Part shown: positions 53,854 to 64,000 of the stretch, piece by piece | Numbering within the stretch: the first letter of the stretch is position 1 | How the letters are laid out: the number at the start of each line of letters is the position of its first letter | DNA from: Macrophomina tecta | Lineage: Eukaryota > Ascomycota > Dothideomycetes > Botryosphaeriales > Botryosphaeriaceae | Assembly (NCBI GenBank): GCA_024180945.1 | Contig: JAKSGN010000043.1 | Location: 2,542,001 to 2,606,000 of the forward strand | Length of the DNA: 64,000 nucleotides | Reading direction: 5' to 3' | Translations under genes and position numbers: made by a program | The notes under the pieces: model-generated | Told to the model about the DNA's origin: nothing | The model's input: only the letters and a program-made list of their open reading frames with translations | Databases searched by the model: none

Positions 53854-56089
53854 ATGGACGAGCGGTGTTAGATTGATTCGCGGGAGTTTCCTTGTTCTCT
53901 TTTAGGATGGCGGTCAAACCAAAAACGGGTATTGGAGTATATAAGGCGAAGTGCGGGCCGGCCCTGCTACATAAGGGCCGGTTGCACAGTCAAGTAATGG
54001 TATGAACGATGGGCTTGGTCGGTCTGGGAGTGGGCTGTGAGTTTGCAGAGAGCTGTCGGTGGACATAGGGCTCTTTTATTCTTTCGATTATTCGGACGCG
54101 GCGGATTGATGGTGTGATAGGGCGCTAGATCTGGTGGCTGAGGGCAGGGGGGCCTGGCAGTGCAGAGAAACCTCGGATCCCATGCCATTACCTACACTTT
54201 TTCTCAACCATGATTCCTACATCACTATCCCCCCTTCTGCATTTTTGTTTCTTGTTTGATTGCTTGGCCTACGCACCTCCTCTCCTGCTCCTTTGCTCTG
54301 AGCATAGTGTTTTGATTTTTTGTTTTCAAGTGGGCTTGCCGCGATACCAGTCTGTTCGTATTCCTCATTGGCCTCTCTTTTTTAACCCATTTTCTTTTTT
54401 TTTTATTATTATTAGTCACGTATCCTTTTGTCCGCAGTCGATTCTGCGGCCTCGGGCCGTGTGCAAATTAAATAGGTAATCATAGGTGCTTGTTCGGTCC
54501 TCTCAAAACTTCGTTTGACTGAACTCATGCGAGGCCCTACTCTTTGTACCTGATCTTGCCTACGAAGAGATATCCTCTACACCGGCGACGGCCTTGCCAC
54601 CACCCAAAGGCTGCCTAGCTGTGTGGCGCTCCAGCCCGCGCGGAAATTTGGATCTTGCACTGCCCAGTGGCTGCCGCTCTGCAACTTCCTCTCAACCAAC
54701 GGCCGTATTTCTAGCTCCGGAACAGGAACGGGTGTTTACGCTGTGGGCGTCGAGCTGTGGGCGAGTTGAGAGAGAGAGAAGAGGGGGGGTTTGGTTTGAT
54801 GGTGCAGGACTGGTGTGGGCAACGCGTTGGTGTTCGTGCATGGAGCTGAGCTAGCCGGCTTAGTGATTTTGGCTGTTGTTTGACCAGGCCGGGGGGACCG
54901 GTTTAAGGGATGGATTTTGTGCATCTTGGGCCACGTGCTTGTAGATTACCTTCACGTGCTGTATTTACGTACGAGCAAGGTAAGAATCTCGTGGGGCGAT
55001 CAATTCTAAAGGAGAGCAGAATATGTCAGCTAGACACATTCATGGAATACCCCGCAGAAGAGCCTGATGAGCAGAGATCGCTTGATCTACCGCAATCCGA
55101 CATGATCTCCAACTCGGATGATTCACCTAATAATGCATGGCTTGGGACACTTAGAGGAAGACGGACTCGATCCCTACAAAGCTTTCTGCAAGTATTGCTC
55201 CTTTGGCTTTTCAAAGAAGCCGCTGTACAGAGAACGCTTGAAAGAGGAGCATAAGGTTCTCAGCAGGACTGCACGGATTATCCCTGAGCAGAGAGGGTGG
55301 ATCAATGAAGGTAGGACGGAGGACTTAGCTCGCGGTTGGAGTTAATAAAACAATGAAGAAAAGGAGGAAGGGAACCCAATGGCAATGACCTGAAAGCTTT
55401 GGCTAAAATATCTGCGGCAATGGTTGCATTGCCGAAGCAATTGGAGGAAAAGAGAGAGGTGGAATGCAAAAAGCCAGATATTTGATATATGAGAGGGATT
55501 TACTCTGCAAGGAAGCTGCCGGGAGAGATATTGAGGTGCATCCAGCTAGTTAGCAACAAGGCGCCCAAGCAAAACTTGTTGGCTGACTGCATGATTTAAA
55601 CTCCTCATATTGGTGGACTTAGTACATGGTAAGAGTGCAGCCACTCACTGGTAGCTGATTGTCCAGATCCAAGGAATTGGACAGTCTTCTGGCCTTTAAA
55701 AAAAAAACGAAACAGCGGGAGCTTTTCTACTTCGTTATGAACAGCTCGGCCCAGAAGCCAACCCCCGACTACCGAATGCCTAACCCCGAGGCCGGGACAA
55801 CATATTCACGACACACGATTGGGTACAGTTCCCCATCTTCCCCGCAGAGCCCAAATAATGCTTAGTCCCGAAAGAGCCGCAAAATCATTGTACCGTCTCG
55901 GCATCTTCAAGTGTCCGGGATGGCCTGTTCACCTTCGGCGCTCGCACTTATGCAAAAACACCATTGCAACCGCAGATCATGCTCAAGCAATATAAAAGAA
56001 AAATCAACCTAAGACAAAGCAAGCGGAAACCACCAACATCTTACCCAATACTCCAAAACCTTCCTACGAGCGCAGCAAAAAACCTCGCC
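53854..56089. other. Intergenic, possible decayed ORF near 55.1 kb
   Basis: 2.2 kb between two plus-strand genes. The first ~600 bp are the tricalbin 3' flank (AT-rich, TTTTTTTTATTATTATTA near 54397). At 55118-55345 a short + frame contains CKYCSFGFSKKPLYRERLKE then H, which looks faintly like a C-x2-C...H zinc motif, but it overlaps another open frame and has no start support. I treat it as unassigned. Confidence 0.35.
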
Positions 56090-57258
56090 ATGACATCTCC
56101 AACAACCACGGGGACCACTCGCACCAAGCCCCGCGGCGTCCACCTCGTCGGCAGCATCTGTGGCGCGCCAACCGTCGGTGCACCCATGCACACCCAGCTG
56201 CTCAGTCACGCAGCACAGCAGAACAAAAAGGAATCCCAAGCCACACAGCTAACACAACCACGCAGGCCACCGCCGCCTTCACCACTGCCGCCACGGCCCT
56301 GCCCTCGCGCCTCCGGCGCCTCCCCGACGGCGAGCCCGCCCACCGCTCCACCTTCATCGGCTGGCAAATGGGCGTCTTCGCCGCGCACACGCCCGCCCTC
56401 CTGCGCACCTACGACAGCTCCTACAACCCGCTCCCGCAGCCCGTGCTGCCGGCGGACCAGGCGCGCGCCCTCGTCGCGAGCATGCCGCGCCTCGAGCCCG
56501 GCTACGACGCCGCCGCGATCGAGTCGTACGCGGCGTTCCGGGAGTTGAAGGCGCAGGGCGTGGTGCCCGAGCGCGCGCGCTTCCAGGTGTGCCTGCCCAC
56601 GGCGTTCTGCGTCATGTGCCTGCTCCGGCCGGGGTGCCAGGCGCTGGTCGAGCCGCTGTATGAGCAGGCGCTGGTCGGGTGTTTGAGGAGGATCGAGGCG
56701 GCCGTGCCGGCGCACGAGCTGGCGGTGCAGTGGGATGTCGCGGCTGAGCCGATGACGCTGGAGGGCGCGTATTGGCCGCATTTCGAGCCCTACTTCGAGG
56801 GCGATGTGTTCGAGGGCCTGGTGGGCAGGATTGCGAGGCTGGCGGGAAGCGTGGCGGAAGGGGTGGAAGTGGGGTTGCACGTTTGTTATGGGGATATGGG
56901 GCACAAGCATTTTGTCGAGCCGAAGGATATGGGATTGATGGCGAGGGTTGTGAGGGGGGTGATGGAGGGGGCTGGGAGGAAGGTCGATTGGGTGCATTTG
57001 CCTGTGCCGCGGGCGAGAGATGATGGTGCGTATTTTGAGCCGCTGAAGAGCTTGGAGCTGGGGGACACGGAGCTATATCTTGGACTGGTTCACGCCCATG
57101 ATAAGGAGGGAACTGTAAGGAGACTGAAAGTCGCTCAGGATGTCTTAGGCGAACGCATGTTTGGCGTAGCAACGGAATGTGGTCTAGGAAGGACGCCGAT
57201 AGAGGACTTTACTTCGATTGCGGAGATATCCTGCGAGGTTTCCGCACCGATATACTAG
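56090..57258 (+). CDS. UROD/MetE-like TIM-barrel protein
   Basis: Two exons; the second is 56249-57258. The first starts at 56090 and ends either at 56159 (donor gtggcg) or 56177 (donor gtgcac); both restore the frame, giving 359 or 365 aa. The N terminus TKPRGVHLVGSI leads to SRLRRLPDGEPAHRSTFIGW. Further blocks are FQVCLPTAFCVMCLL, ELAVQWDVAAEP, VGLHVCYGDMGHKHFVEP, LYLGLVHAHDKEG and FGVATECGLGRTP. These fit the fungal protein group annotated as UROD/MetE-like, related to cobalamin-independent methionine synthase barrels. The usual zinc-binding His/Cys set of MetE is not complete, although CYGDMGHK and ECGLG could supply ligands. The substrate is unknown. Exon 2 is unusually GC-rich at its start. 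Confidence 0.75.
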
Positions 57259-57783
57259 TACACTTCGAGCGACAGGGCACACAAGCGGTGCAGAAAGAAC
57301 AAAAGGCCGACCTTCTGCTACAAAAATGTCAGCAGAGATATGACTGCAAAACTGAAGTAGTCCTAGGTTATGAATAGGCAGGTTTGTGGTGTAGATGTCT
57401 CCACACAGTACCATCCTGTCCAATATTTCCCATTCCTTTTTATTTTAGGTTTCTTTTTTTTTTTTTTTTTAAAAAAAAAAAAATGCAGGTACTCCGTTCC
57501 CCCGTACGGCACAAGCAAGAAAATGCTAGAAATCACCTTCGCTGTCTGCTGTACAAAGAGCTAAATATTTTCTAGTGGCATCCAGCAGTATACACACAAG
57601 TGTTGGCTCAGCGAGCGTTACAATAATCCTACTCTTCTTTCTTGTTCATATATCCATCAAGACCGGATCATCATTTTTCAATTCTCATTTCCCATCCGAA
57701 TCGAGTCCAATCTGCACATACGTGGATCATCCTCTACACGCATCTTCCTCTACCTTGCCCCTTTTTCTTCCAAGCCTCTCTCC
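57259..57783. other. Intergenic between convergent genes, with T17-A13 tract
   Basis: A 525-bp spacer between the stops of the UROD/MetE-like gene (+) and the M28 peptidase gene (-). It contains an adjacent T17-A13 run (57454-57483), a perfect self-complementary tract. No gene seen. Confidence 0.5.
57454..57483. repeat. T17-A13 inverted homopolymer
   Basis: Seventeen T are followed directly by thirteen A, which can fold back on itself. It lies about 195 bp after the stop of the UROD/MetE-like gene. A second tract of this type is at 61501-61530. Confidence 0.95.
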
Positions 57784-60259
57784 TTACCCCTTCAAAGACC
57801 CTGCAGCCTTATAAATCAACCCCTTAATAATCCCAGCCCACTTCTCCGCCGCCGCCTTATCACCAAACTCGACGGCCTCAACCAAGCCTGGGAACGTCGC
57901 ACCCGCGTAACCGGTCCATAGGCCGGGCGCAAAAACGACGTGCTTGAACCAAGGCCTTCCATCGAGGCCGCCGTGGAACAAGAACTGGCGCTCCAAGTAC
58001 TTGTACTTCGAGTTCACGGCACGGACCTTGTAGTAGAGCTTGATCTTCTTCCACCACTTCCACCACGGAATAGGGTTCTTGACGATCTGGTCACGCAGTT
58101 CTTCCGCATCGGCGTCGACGCGCGAAGCGGCCTTGTGCAGCTTGTCGATGGCCTTCTCGATGGGGCCGACGAGGCCAGGGATGTCCCAGTCCTCGACGCC
58201 CTTGGAATCCTGCGACACGGCGACGTCGGCGGCCTTGTCGGCGACCGAGTGGAGGTAGCGCCTGAGGCCGACGGCGTAGTTGGTGGCGTTGAAGTGGATG
58301 ACGGGCGTCTCGATCAGCTTGGCAGCAAGGACGGCGAAGACCTTGGCGATGGTCTCGTGGTAGGCGAAGCCCGGGTCGCCGAAGCGGTCCATCCACGCGA
58401 AGCTGTCGTAGTTGCTGTGGTAGTGGTAGATGGGGTCCGCCGGGCCCGGCTTGAAGCCTAGGTCGACCGACGGGATGCCGGCAAAGTCCTGGAACGCGGT
58501 GAAGTCGGAGCCGCTGCCCATCGTGTTGATGTGCTTGTTCCACACATCGCCGACCGTCTGGCCCTCGACGGTTTGGTTGGGGCTTTGCACCTTGAGTGTG
58601 GCCTCGATAAGAGCGTCGTCGAGCAAAGGAGCGGCGGAAGCGCCAAAATTAGGACCAGAGGCACCAACGTCAACGTTGATGTAGGCGACGGCAGCCTGAG
58701 AGAGCCATGGCAGGTACTCTTCAACCCACTCAGTGGAGCCAATGAGGCCATACTCTTCGCCGTCCCAGCTCGCAAAGACGATGGTACGGAGCGGCTTCCA
58801 GCCCTTGGACAGAGCAATGCCGAAGGCGCGGATAAGCTCGTTGAAGGCAGCAGAGCCGGAGTTCGGGTCACCAGCACCGCCAGCAATCCATGCATCTCTG
58901 TGGTTGCCGAGGACAATGACCTCGTCGGGGATGGTGCCGTTGATGATGCCAATGACATCCCATTGAGGAGTAGTGACGTACTCCTGCTCGTTGACGAGGT
59001 TGACCACAAGGTCATCGGGAGAGGGACCAATGTTGTACTCAACACCCTTGGAGCCAAGACCACCGCCTTGCCAGTACTTGTTGAAGTCCTTAGCCTTGGG
59101 ACCATGGCCGTTCAAGGCCTTCAGCAGCGGCAGGGCATCGACGTATGAGATGGGAATCGAAGGGATAGAAGGAATCTTGCCCTTGACCTCATCACGGGGG
59201 ACGCCAGGCTTGGAAGGGTAGCCGGGGGTAGTAGGGTCACCAGGGGCAAAACCTAGTTCAATCAGCACATGATAGGGATTAAGAGGAGCCAGCGGACTTA
59301 CTCAAAAACTGAGTGCTTCCGCGTTGCACGCTACTAGGGTTCCTCGCAGGGCCCTCGGGGTATGCCCTGTATCCATTCTCCTCGGTGACCTCTCCATCAT
59401 CACCAGGGTCGGAATAGAGGATGACACCAACCATTCCGAGATCCTCAGCGCGCTTGACCTTGAGACCACGGAAAATGCCGCCATACTTGGCGATGGCAAT
59501 CTTGCCCTCCAGGCTGATGTTGGCCTTGAGGAGATCCTCGTAATCCTTGTAGGTGCCGTAATTGACGTATACATAAGGCGCAGTCACATTTCCAGAAGCA
59601 CTGTAGCCGTGGAATGTGGGAATGCGGTCCTCGAGGCCGCTGGTGGGGTCCTCTTCCAGGACGTCCTCCTCCAAGCTTGCCTCGTATGCGACCTTCCAGC
59701 CGTCGACACTCCCGGTATCCCTCTTGCTCTCCTTTTCCTTCTGGTACAGAGCCAAGCGATGTCCGAGAGGGTAGTTCAGGTAGGTCTCGTAGGCCACAAG
59801 CTCGACGTGGGGAACGCCAAATTGCTGCCACTTCTCCTTTGTCCAGATGGCCTGGCTAATGTTCTTGCCGGCGAGATGGGGTCCACCGGTGTAGTACTTG
59901 CTGTACTCGCGAGCCTTCTCAGCGCTGGGCTCCGTCAGGAGAATCTTCTCCAGCTCGTCGTAGCTCAGGCCGTCAGTGTAAGGCCAGGCCCTGCTCAGAC
60001 TGTAACCCCCACTTCTGATGGCGGCGAATTCGTGGTTGGCGACAGCCTTGTCGCCGGGGAAGTACGGAGGGAGGATGAAGATGGAGGCGAGGACGGCGCC
60101 GAGAACGATAGCGGGCACGATGGCGAGGACGTAGGTACAGGCGCGGCGGAGGTTGTGATGAGGGTATCGTGGTGGGCGCTCCCCGATAGGCACGACCTGG
60201 ATGAGAGGCGTGCGTTCGTCGGCCATTGCGGCGGCTTTCTCGTCGTGGGTCGTGACCAT
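57784..60259 (-). CDS. M28 membrane peptidase, glutamate carboxypeptidase II / transferrin-receptor-like
   Basis: Two exons: 60259-59302 and 59252-57784, 808 aa. Type II membrane topology: cytosolic tail with two Arg-Arg/Pro-rich stretches, one transmembrane helix at ~41-64 (CTYVLAIVPAIVLGAVLASI), then a lumenal ectodomain. A PA domain (~190-320: YVYVNYGTYKDYEDL, GKIAIAKYGGIFRGLKVKRA) is followed by the M28 peptidase: zinc ligands His437 (NHRDAW), Asp448 (GAGDPNSG), Glu486 after catalytic Glu485 (WDGEEYG), Asp514 (INVDVGASG) and His598 (YHSNYDS). All are present, so it should be active, unlike the pseudo-enzyme transferrin receptor. A C-terminal helical dimerisation domain ends the protein. 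Fungal members include vacuolar and Golgi proteins (yeast Vps70, Tre1/Tre2). The start at 60259 is preferred over 60496 because it gives a normal type II N terminus. The intron is 49 nt. Confidence 0.93.
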
Positions 60260-63200
60260 TGCTGGCGAGGAGCTCAGTGGGGAAATGCACAACTCAACTG
60301 CCCCATGTGCGGATGGAGGAGCAGCGAGAGGCTGACGAGGCGAGGGCAGACGGTGTTGATGTAGTCGGCGGAGAGCTGTCGAGCTGGGACCCGCTTCTGA
60401 CGAGCTTCCTAAGTCGATGCTCAACTCCGTCATCCAAGCGGAGAAATGCGATCGGCTGCCCGCGCCTTGGCCGAGGGAACGTGCCCCCGACGCCATCTCT
60501 TCCTTCGCTCTTTACCGTCTTGCGTCCATCACGAACGCCTCCTTGAGTGTCGCAACAAGCGTGCAAGGCCATGCGGTCTTATGTCCCGACGGCCACGGGA
60601 GGGTTGAAGCTTCGTGCGACTGCAACACTCTGAATGCCGCCCTGCGCTCGGGTCCTCCCAGATCACGCCGAATGCGCGCGGAGCACGCCAGTTTCATATT
60701 CCATTTATCATCTGGGAAAGGCGGATAGCTTGCCAGAACCGGCTAGGCCGCTTTTTCCTGTCGGCGTGCTCTGTTGTCTTGCAGAGTCGATACATCGCTG
60801 CCACCAGGCCACATCCTACGTTTCCCACTCCGTCGTGTTAATCGTGCTTCCGGCCATAATGCAGAGTCGTTGCCGCAGTCTGGATGTCAATCGCCATTCG
60901 CGCACGATACCTTGTTCAACTCAACAAAAGGTCCCGGGTGGTGGGGAGAGGTTAGTCGATTGCGAAGAACACCCGCCGCAGCACGGCTGCCTGCAGCCCT
61001 CACAAAATGCTGCAGTGCTGTCTGTCCAAAGGTTGATGCTGCTGTCCAGCAAAGATATGTGGCTCTCTTATCGCTTCTTTCAGGTTCCGTCGTTCCCGTG
61101 CACTTACGTATGTAATGCGAGAAGGGTGACGTCGGTGCCCAAGGGACCGTTTCCGTGTCCAGGACCCTTGTCCAGGAGCCGTCACCCGTGCTACTCATTA
61201 CCAAGCATGTACATACGAGAAGCTTTCGGCATTAAGTTTGGAAAGCCGCAGCCAGCTTGAATCGTAGGTAAACACGCTAGCCGCACTCGCGTACAGCACT
61301 GTCTAGAGTCTACAAGTGAAGACATGATACACCACTCTTCACTTGATTCTGTTGCTCGCTAGAAGTAACGGCAGAAACATCATTCTACACTTTTCTATTC
61401 TTGCAGCTCGATTCAGCAAATTCTTCTCTACGTCCCTGGACTTGGCAGCAGATGAGAGAAGATAGAAAGATAATAATAATAATAGCAACAACAGCAATAA
61501 TTTTTTTTTTTTTTTTTTTTTAAAAAAAAAGAGAAGAGCCGACCGCTCTTTGGTTGAAGACAGCCGCTTACCCATGTATCATTTCGAACGCGAAAACGCT
61601 TCTGACCGTAACTCGACCGGGCACGTCAAGACATAACACGGTCTTTATCATCCAAGCCAGCTTCCTTGCCGGCATACTTGAACGGACATACTCCAGTCCA
61701 GGACATGCATTTTGGTTCCGCCCAATACCCTTTTATATTCGTTCACAGATACCATCGCAGGAGCTCATCTTCTAGCCCCTGACTATGGTGATCTCGCTGT
61801 TCCCAGTGCTTACGTCCTCTTACCATTGGCATTGCTTGGGTTCCACCTAAACTGAAGTTGCCCTGGCTGATATCCACCTTCCACTGCCCATTCCCCTTCA
61901 CATACAGATCATCCCATCCTACAAGCCAGAACATGTCGTGCCTCCAATCCGTCCAAAATACCGCTGGGAGCTCTCTGGCCCATCCCCACAACGTTAGTAT
62001 GACTGGCGAAGAAAATCCAGTTCATTGAACGCACCTACAAGATCAGCTGGCCCACCGTCAGAACCCGCTCGCCGCCCGTAAACAGAGCAAGCATGCTGCA
62101 CCAACCAATTATAGGGACACTCCAGCCCAGCTTACTAGACAGCAAGGCTCGGTGCTCGGTGAATCCGTGGGCCCCCTGGCAGCTATGTCTCTGCTTTCGT
62201 TAACCCGCAGACGGGTATGCAATCCCGGGCTCCACGCGGAGATGTGGGGTCACAGAGACAGTGGCAGGCGCTGTGTATGGGCGTTCCACGTGGTAAGTCG
62301 ATGCCACTGGAGGTCTGCAGGGTGTCCGGGGCAATTTTTTTTTTCTGGCGGAGCTGCACAACGGGCCAGATGCATCTACCTTCCGTGCCTCTAAAACTCG
62401 CTGATTCGCCATAGAGACCGTCTTGCAATCCGCCGAAGGCGCCCTGAGCTTCGCGTGCGAAATGGACTGCTGCACAACGGGTCAGCATTTTTTTCTGTGA
62501 GGTGCGGCCTCAACGCCGTCGACTACGCCACGGGGCACTCACCTTGGATCATCAGACGATGCTTAGAGGAGAGAAAGGCTTATACAGACCGTGACGGTGA
62601 AGGCGGGCTCGTCCAGCGCTTCCAGTCTCACCAAAACATCCGACTACCTGTCAGCCATGTGGGCCACCGAGTGGAGGGCCACCGTCGCATGCGTCCCCAT
62701 GAGCTTAGAACCTTTCTCCGTGTGTCGCAAGCAGCCACTTCGATCTTCCGAACGTGCCAGATCTTTCCGTCCAGACGGAATTGTGTTGTGCGGGAGGGAG
62801 CGGACGTTCTGTGCAAGTGAGATGGCAGCGGCGGATGGCGCCTTGGTGATGATCGTTCGCGGGAGCGACGCGGACTTGCGGAGGCTGTTGCGAGGATACT
62901 CAGACCTGTTGAGGCAGTATTAGTGGTTATCTGTGCAATAAGAAAGCTGGGAGGAGGACATCAACGGTCGGGGTTCAGGCGGTGTGATCTAGCCAGCGCG
63001 TGTTTGAGTCTCATCAGGGCTTGCAACACCATCGCGGCAGCACCACCATGGTGAGGGGACGCAGCGCACCAGCTTGATCATGGCCAGTGCTGCTCAGGAT
63101 GCGCCTCGCTAGGGCTGGCCGCGTACCAGCGGCGCGCGACGAGGCGCGGACAGTCAGTTTCAAATGGGGTGCGTAGCCACGAGGCTCGTTCGCGCCGAAG

Positions 63201-63521
63201 ACACCTATCCTTCGGCGGACGAGAGAAAGGCTTCTTCAAGGCGACTTAACGGCCCAGAAGCCCACAGTGGGCGTGGGAGCAGCGCGCTGAGCCAGCGGGG
63301 GTATAAACACCACGCGCACGCTGGACCACGAGCAACACAAACGCGCAGCAAGAACATCGTCGCGAGAGCGCGGGTCCAGGAGTACAAGCAGCCTTCGGTT
63401 CACTGTCCAGTCTTCACCACCAGTCCGAACGGTGCTCCATTCCTTTTCAGTAACTCTTCTTCTTCACTTACCAGCGCATGGCCAGTAGAAGCAATGAAAA
63501 AGGTAAAAGAGGATCTGGATT
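60260..63521. other. Long intergenic stretch, no convincing gene
   Basis: 3.3 kb between the M28 peptidase promoter side and the U2 RNA gene. It contains a (TAA)n run at 61471-61484 next to a T21-A9 tract (61501-61530). Frames of about 80-110 codons exist, including one on the minus strand at 61743-61991 with a Trp-rich start (MWGWARELPAVFWTDW), but none shows a known family or splicing pattern. Confidence 0.35.
61501..61530. repeat. T21-A9 inverted homopolymer
   Basis: Twenty-one T followed directly by nine A, preceded by a (TAA)n microsatellite and an A/T-rich stretch. Same architecture as the 57454-57483 tract about 4 kb away. Confidence 0.95.
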
Positions 63522-63715
63522 GCTCGTCGCGTCAGCCCGAAGTAGTGCAATACAGGCGACACTTTGCCCCAGGAAGATGAGCGGAGCCCAGCGCTTCCCA
63601 GTGCCCGAGCCCAAAAAGTGGTGTCATTAGTCTTCCCCCCGTAGGGGTGTCTTAGCTGCCAAGCTAAAGAAGAACAGTTGCTACACTTGATCAAAGCCAA
63701 AAGGCAATGAGAGCT
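63522..63715 (-). ncRNA. U2 spliceosomal snRNA
   Basis: Read on the minus strand, all U2 elements appear in order. Stem I is GCCUUUUGGC. It is followed by UUUGAUCAAGUG and the branch-site recognition region GUGUAGCAACUGUUCUU. Stem IIa is UUAGCU-UGGC-AGCUAA (63652-63667) and IIb CCCC-UAC-GGGG (63637-63647). The Sm site is CUUUUUGG (63611-63618), stem III GGAAGCG...CGC...CUUCC (63572-63598), and stem IV GUCGC...GCGAC with loop UGUAUUGCACUA, which resembles the U2A'/U2B'' binding loop. Length is about 194 nt (human 188). Ends are estimated from stem IV and by aligning the 5' end. Two bases deviate from the usual: GUAGCA instead of GUAGUA at the branch-site recognition hexamer, and UU rather than UA or AA just before GAUC. 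Both are discussed in the findings. Confidence 0.93.
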
Positions 63716-63762
63716 GAAGAAGAAAAAGAGGTGTTTGGTTGGGGGGGGGGGGGTGGGGGGGG
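63716..63762 (-). promoter_or_regulatory. U2 upstream spacer with poly(C) tract
   Basis: On the U2 sense strand the spacer between TATA and transcription start holds C8-A-C13 followed by AACCAAACACCTC and a pyrimidine run. Its role is unknown. Confidence 0.5.
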
Positions 63763-63770
63763 TTTAAATA
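63763..63770 (-). promoter_or_regulatory. TATA-like box of the U2 gene
   Basis: The sense strand reads TATTTAAA about 48 nt upstream of the estimated U2 start, a suitable distance for a TATA element. No other start is nearby on this strand. Confidence 0.55.
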
Positions 63771-64000
63771 GTCGGAGGTTGGACCCCTGGAGTAGGGCGG
63801 CACGTGTGGCTTGGCCGTGCCTGCCTAATGAGCAAATTCTTGGTCAGAATGGCAGGCGCGCGGGTAGGATGGCCGCATGAGGCATATGGAAGACTGCGGA
63901 GGGAGGGTCTTTGCGGCATGCTTCGCGGCCGAGTGTGCCCGCGCAGTTGGCCTCCGCATACCAGACAGACCATTTCAACAGGCACCTTGGCGTACACGAA
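63771..64000. other. Window edge, no gene recognised
   Basis: 230 bp upstream of U2. It may hold further U2 promoter elements. No coding sequence recognised. Confidence 0.4.

Noticed and set aside
55118..55345. Short frame with a C-x2-C...H pattern
   Set aside because: No full zinc-finger spacing, competing frames, no start or splice support.
60260..60496. Upstream in-frame start for the M28 peptidase
   Set aside because: It would put about 79 unconserved residues before a normal type II membrane N terminus.
61743..61991. Trp-rich 82-codon minus-strand frame
   Set aside because: No family resemblance and no neighbouring exons; kept only as a note in the intergenic entry.

Overview
The window is nuclear DNA of a filamentous ascomycete (Pezizomycotina). 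Genes are separated by 0.5-3.5 kb and carry short GT-AG introns, mostly 43-100 nt, with CTRAY branch sites. Coding GC is high, and several encoded proteins are typical of filamentous fungi (DUF7514 protein, Y14/RBM8A, tricalbin, UROD/MetE-like enzyme). Dothideomycetes is a plausible class, but I cannot prove it from sequence alone. No prokaryotic, organellar or CRISPR features were seen.

Layout. 1-5 kb: an ENT3-type epsin (-) diverges from a cyclophilin (+) that has both a mitochondrial and an internal cytosolic start. 5.8-7.1 kb: a Cys/Met-type PLP enzyme (+). 7.1-10.5 kb: a gene-poor stretch with an 11-bp minisatellite and the relic of a DUF3176-like membrane protein. 10.5-19.2 kb: three minus-strand genes, a BuGZ/ZNF207-like zinc-finger protein with a GLEBS (Bub3-binding) motif, a DUF7514 protein, and UDP-glucose pyrophosphorylase, whose true first exon lies beyond a 674-nt intron. 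21-24.6 kb: a Kap120/importin-11-type karyopherin (+). 24.9-25.8 kb: an unknown charged coiled-coil protein (-). 28.4-30.3 kb: the Hsp70/Hsp90 co-chaperone STI1 (+), with a heat-shock-element-like site upstream and an unexplained open frame downstream. 31.9-34.4 kb: a large coiled-coil protein (+). 35.6-37.6 kb: a secreted GH76 protein (-). 39.3-42.5 kb: three minus-strand genes, Y14/RBM8A, a RidA protein (dual start, 14-nt microexon) and adenine phosphoribosyltransferase. 44.5-46.8 kb: an AAA ATPase (+). 48.9-53.9 kb: a tricalbin with five or more C2 domains (+). 56-57.3 kb: a UROD/MetE-like protein (+). 57.8-60.3 kb: an M28/glutamate-carboxypeptidase-II-type membrane peptidase (-). 63.5-63.7 kb: a U2 spliceosomal RNA gene (-).

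The genes are mostly unrelated housekeeping functions: trafficking (epsin, tricalbin, karyopherin), protein folding (cyclophilin, STI1), cell-wall and sugar-nucleotide metabolism (UGP1, GH76), purine salvage, and RNA processing (U2, Y14). The most interesting signal is the U2 RNA. Its branch-site recognition hexamer reads GUAGCA instead of the usual GUAGUA, and the introns of the window prefer G at the branch-site position facing the changed base. Two genes (cyclophilin and RidA) also encode a mitochondrial presequence followed by an in-frame internal AUG.
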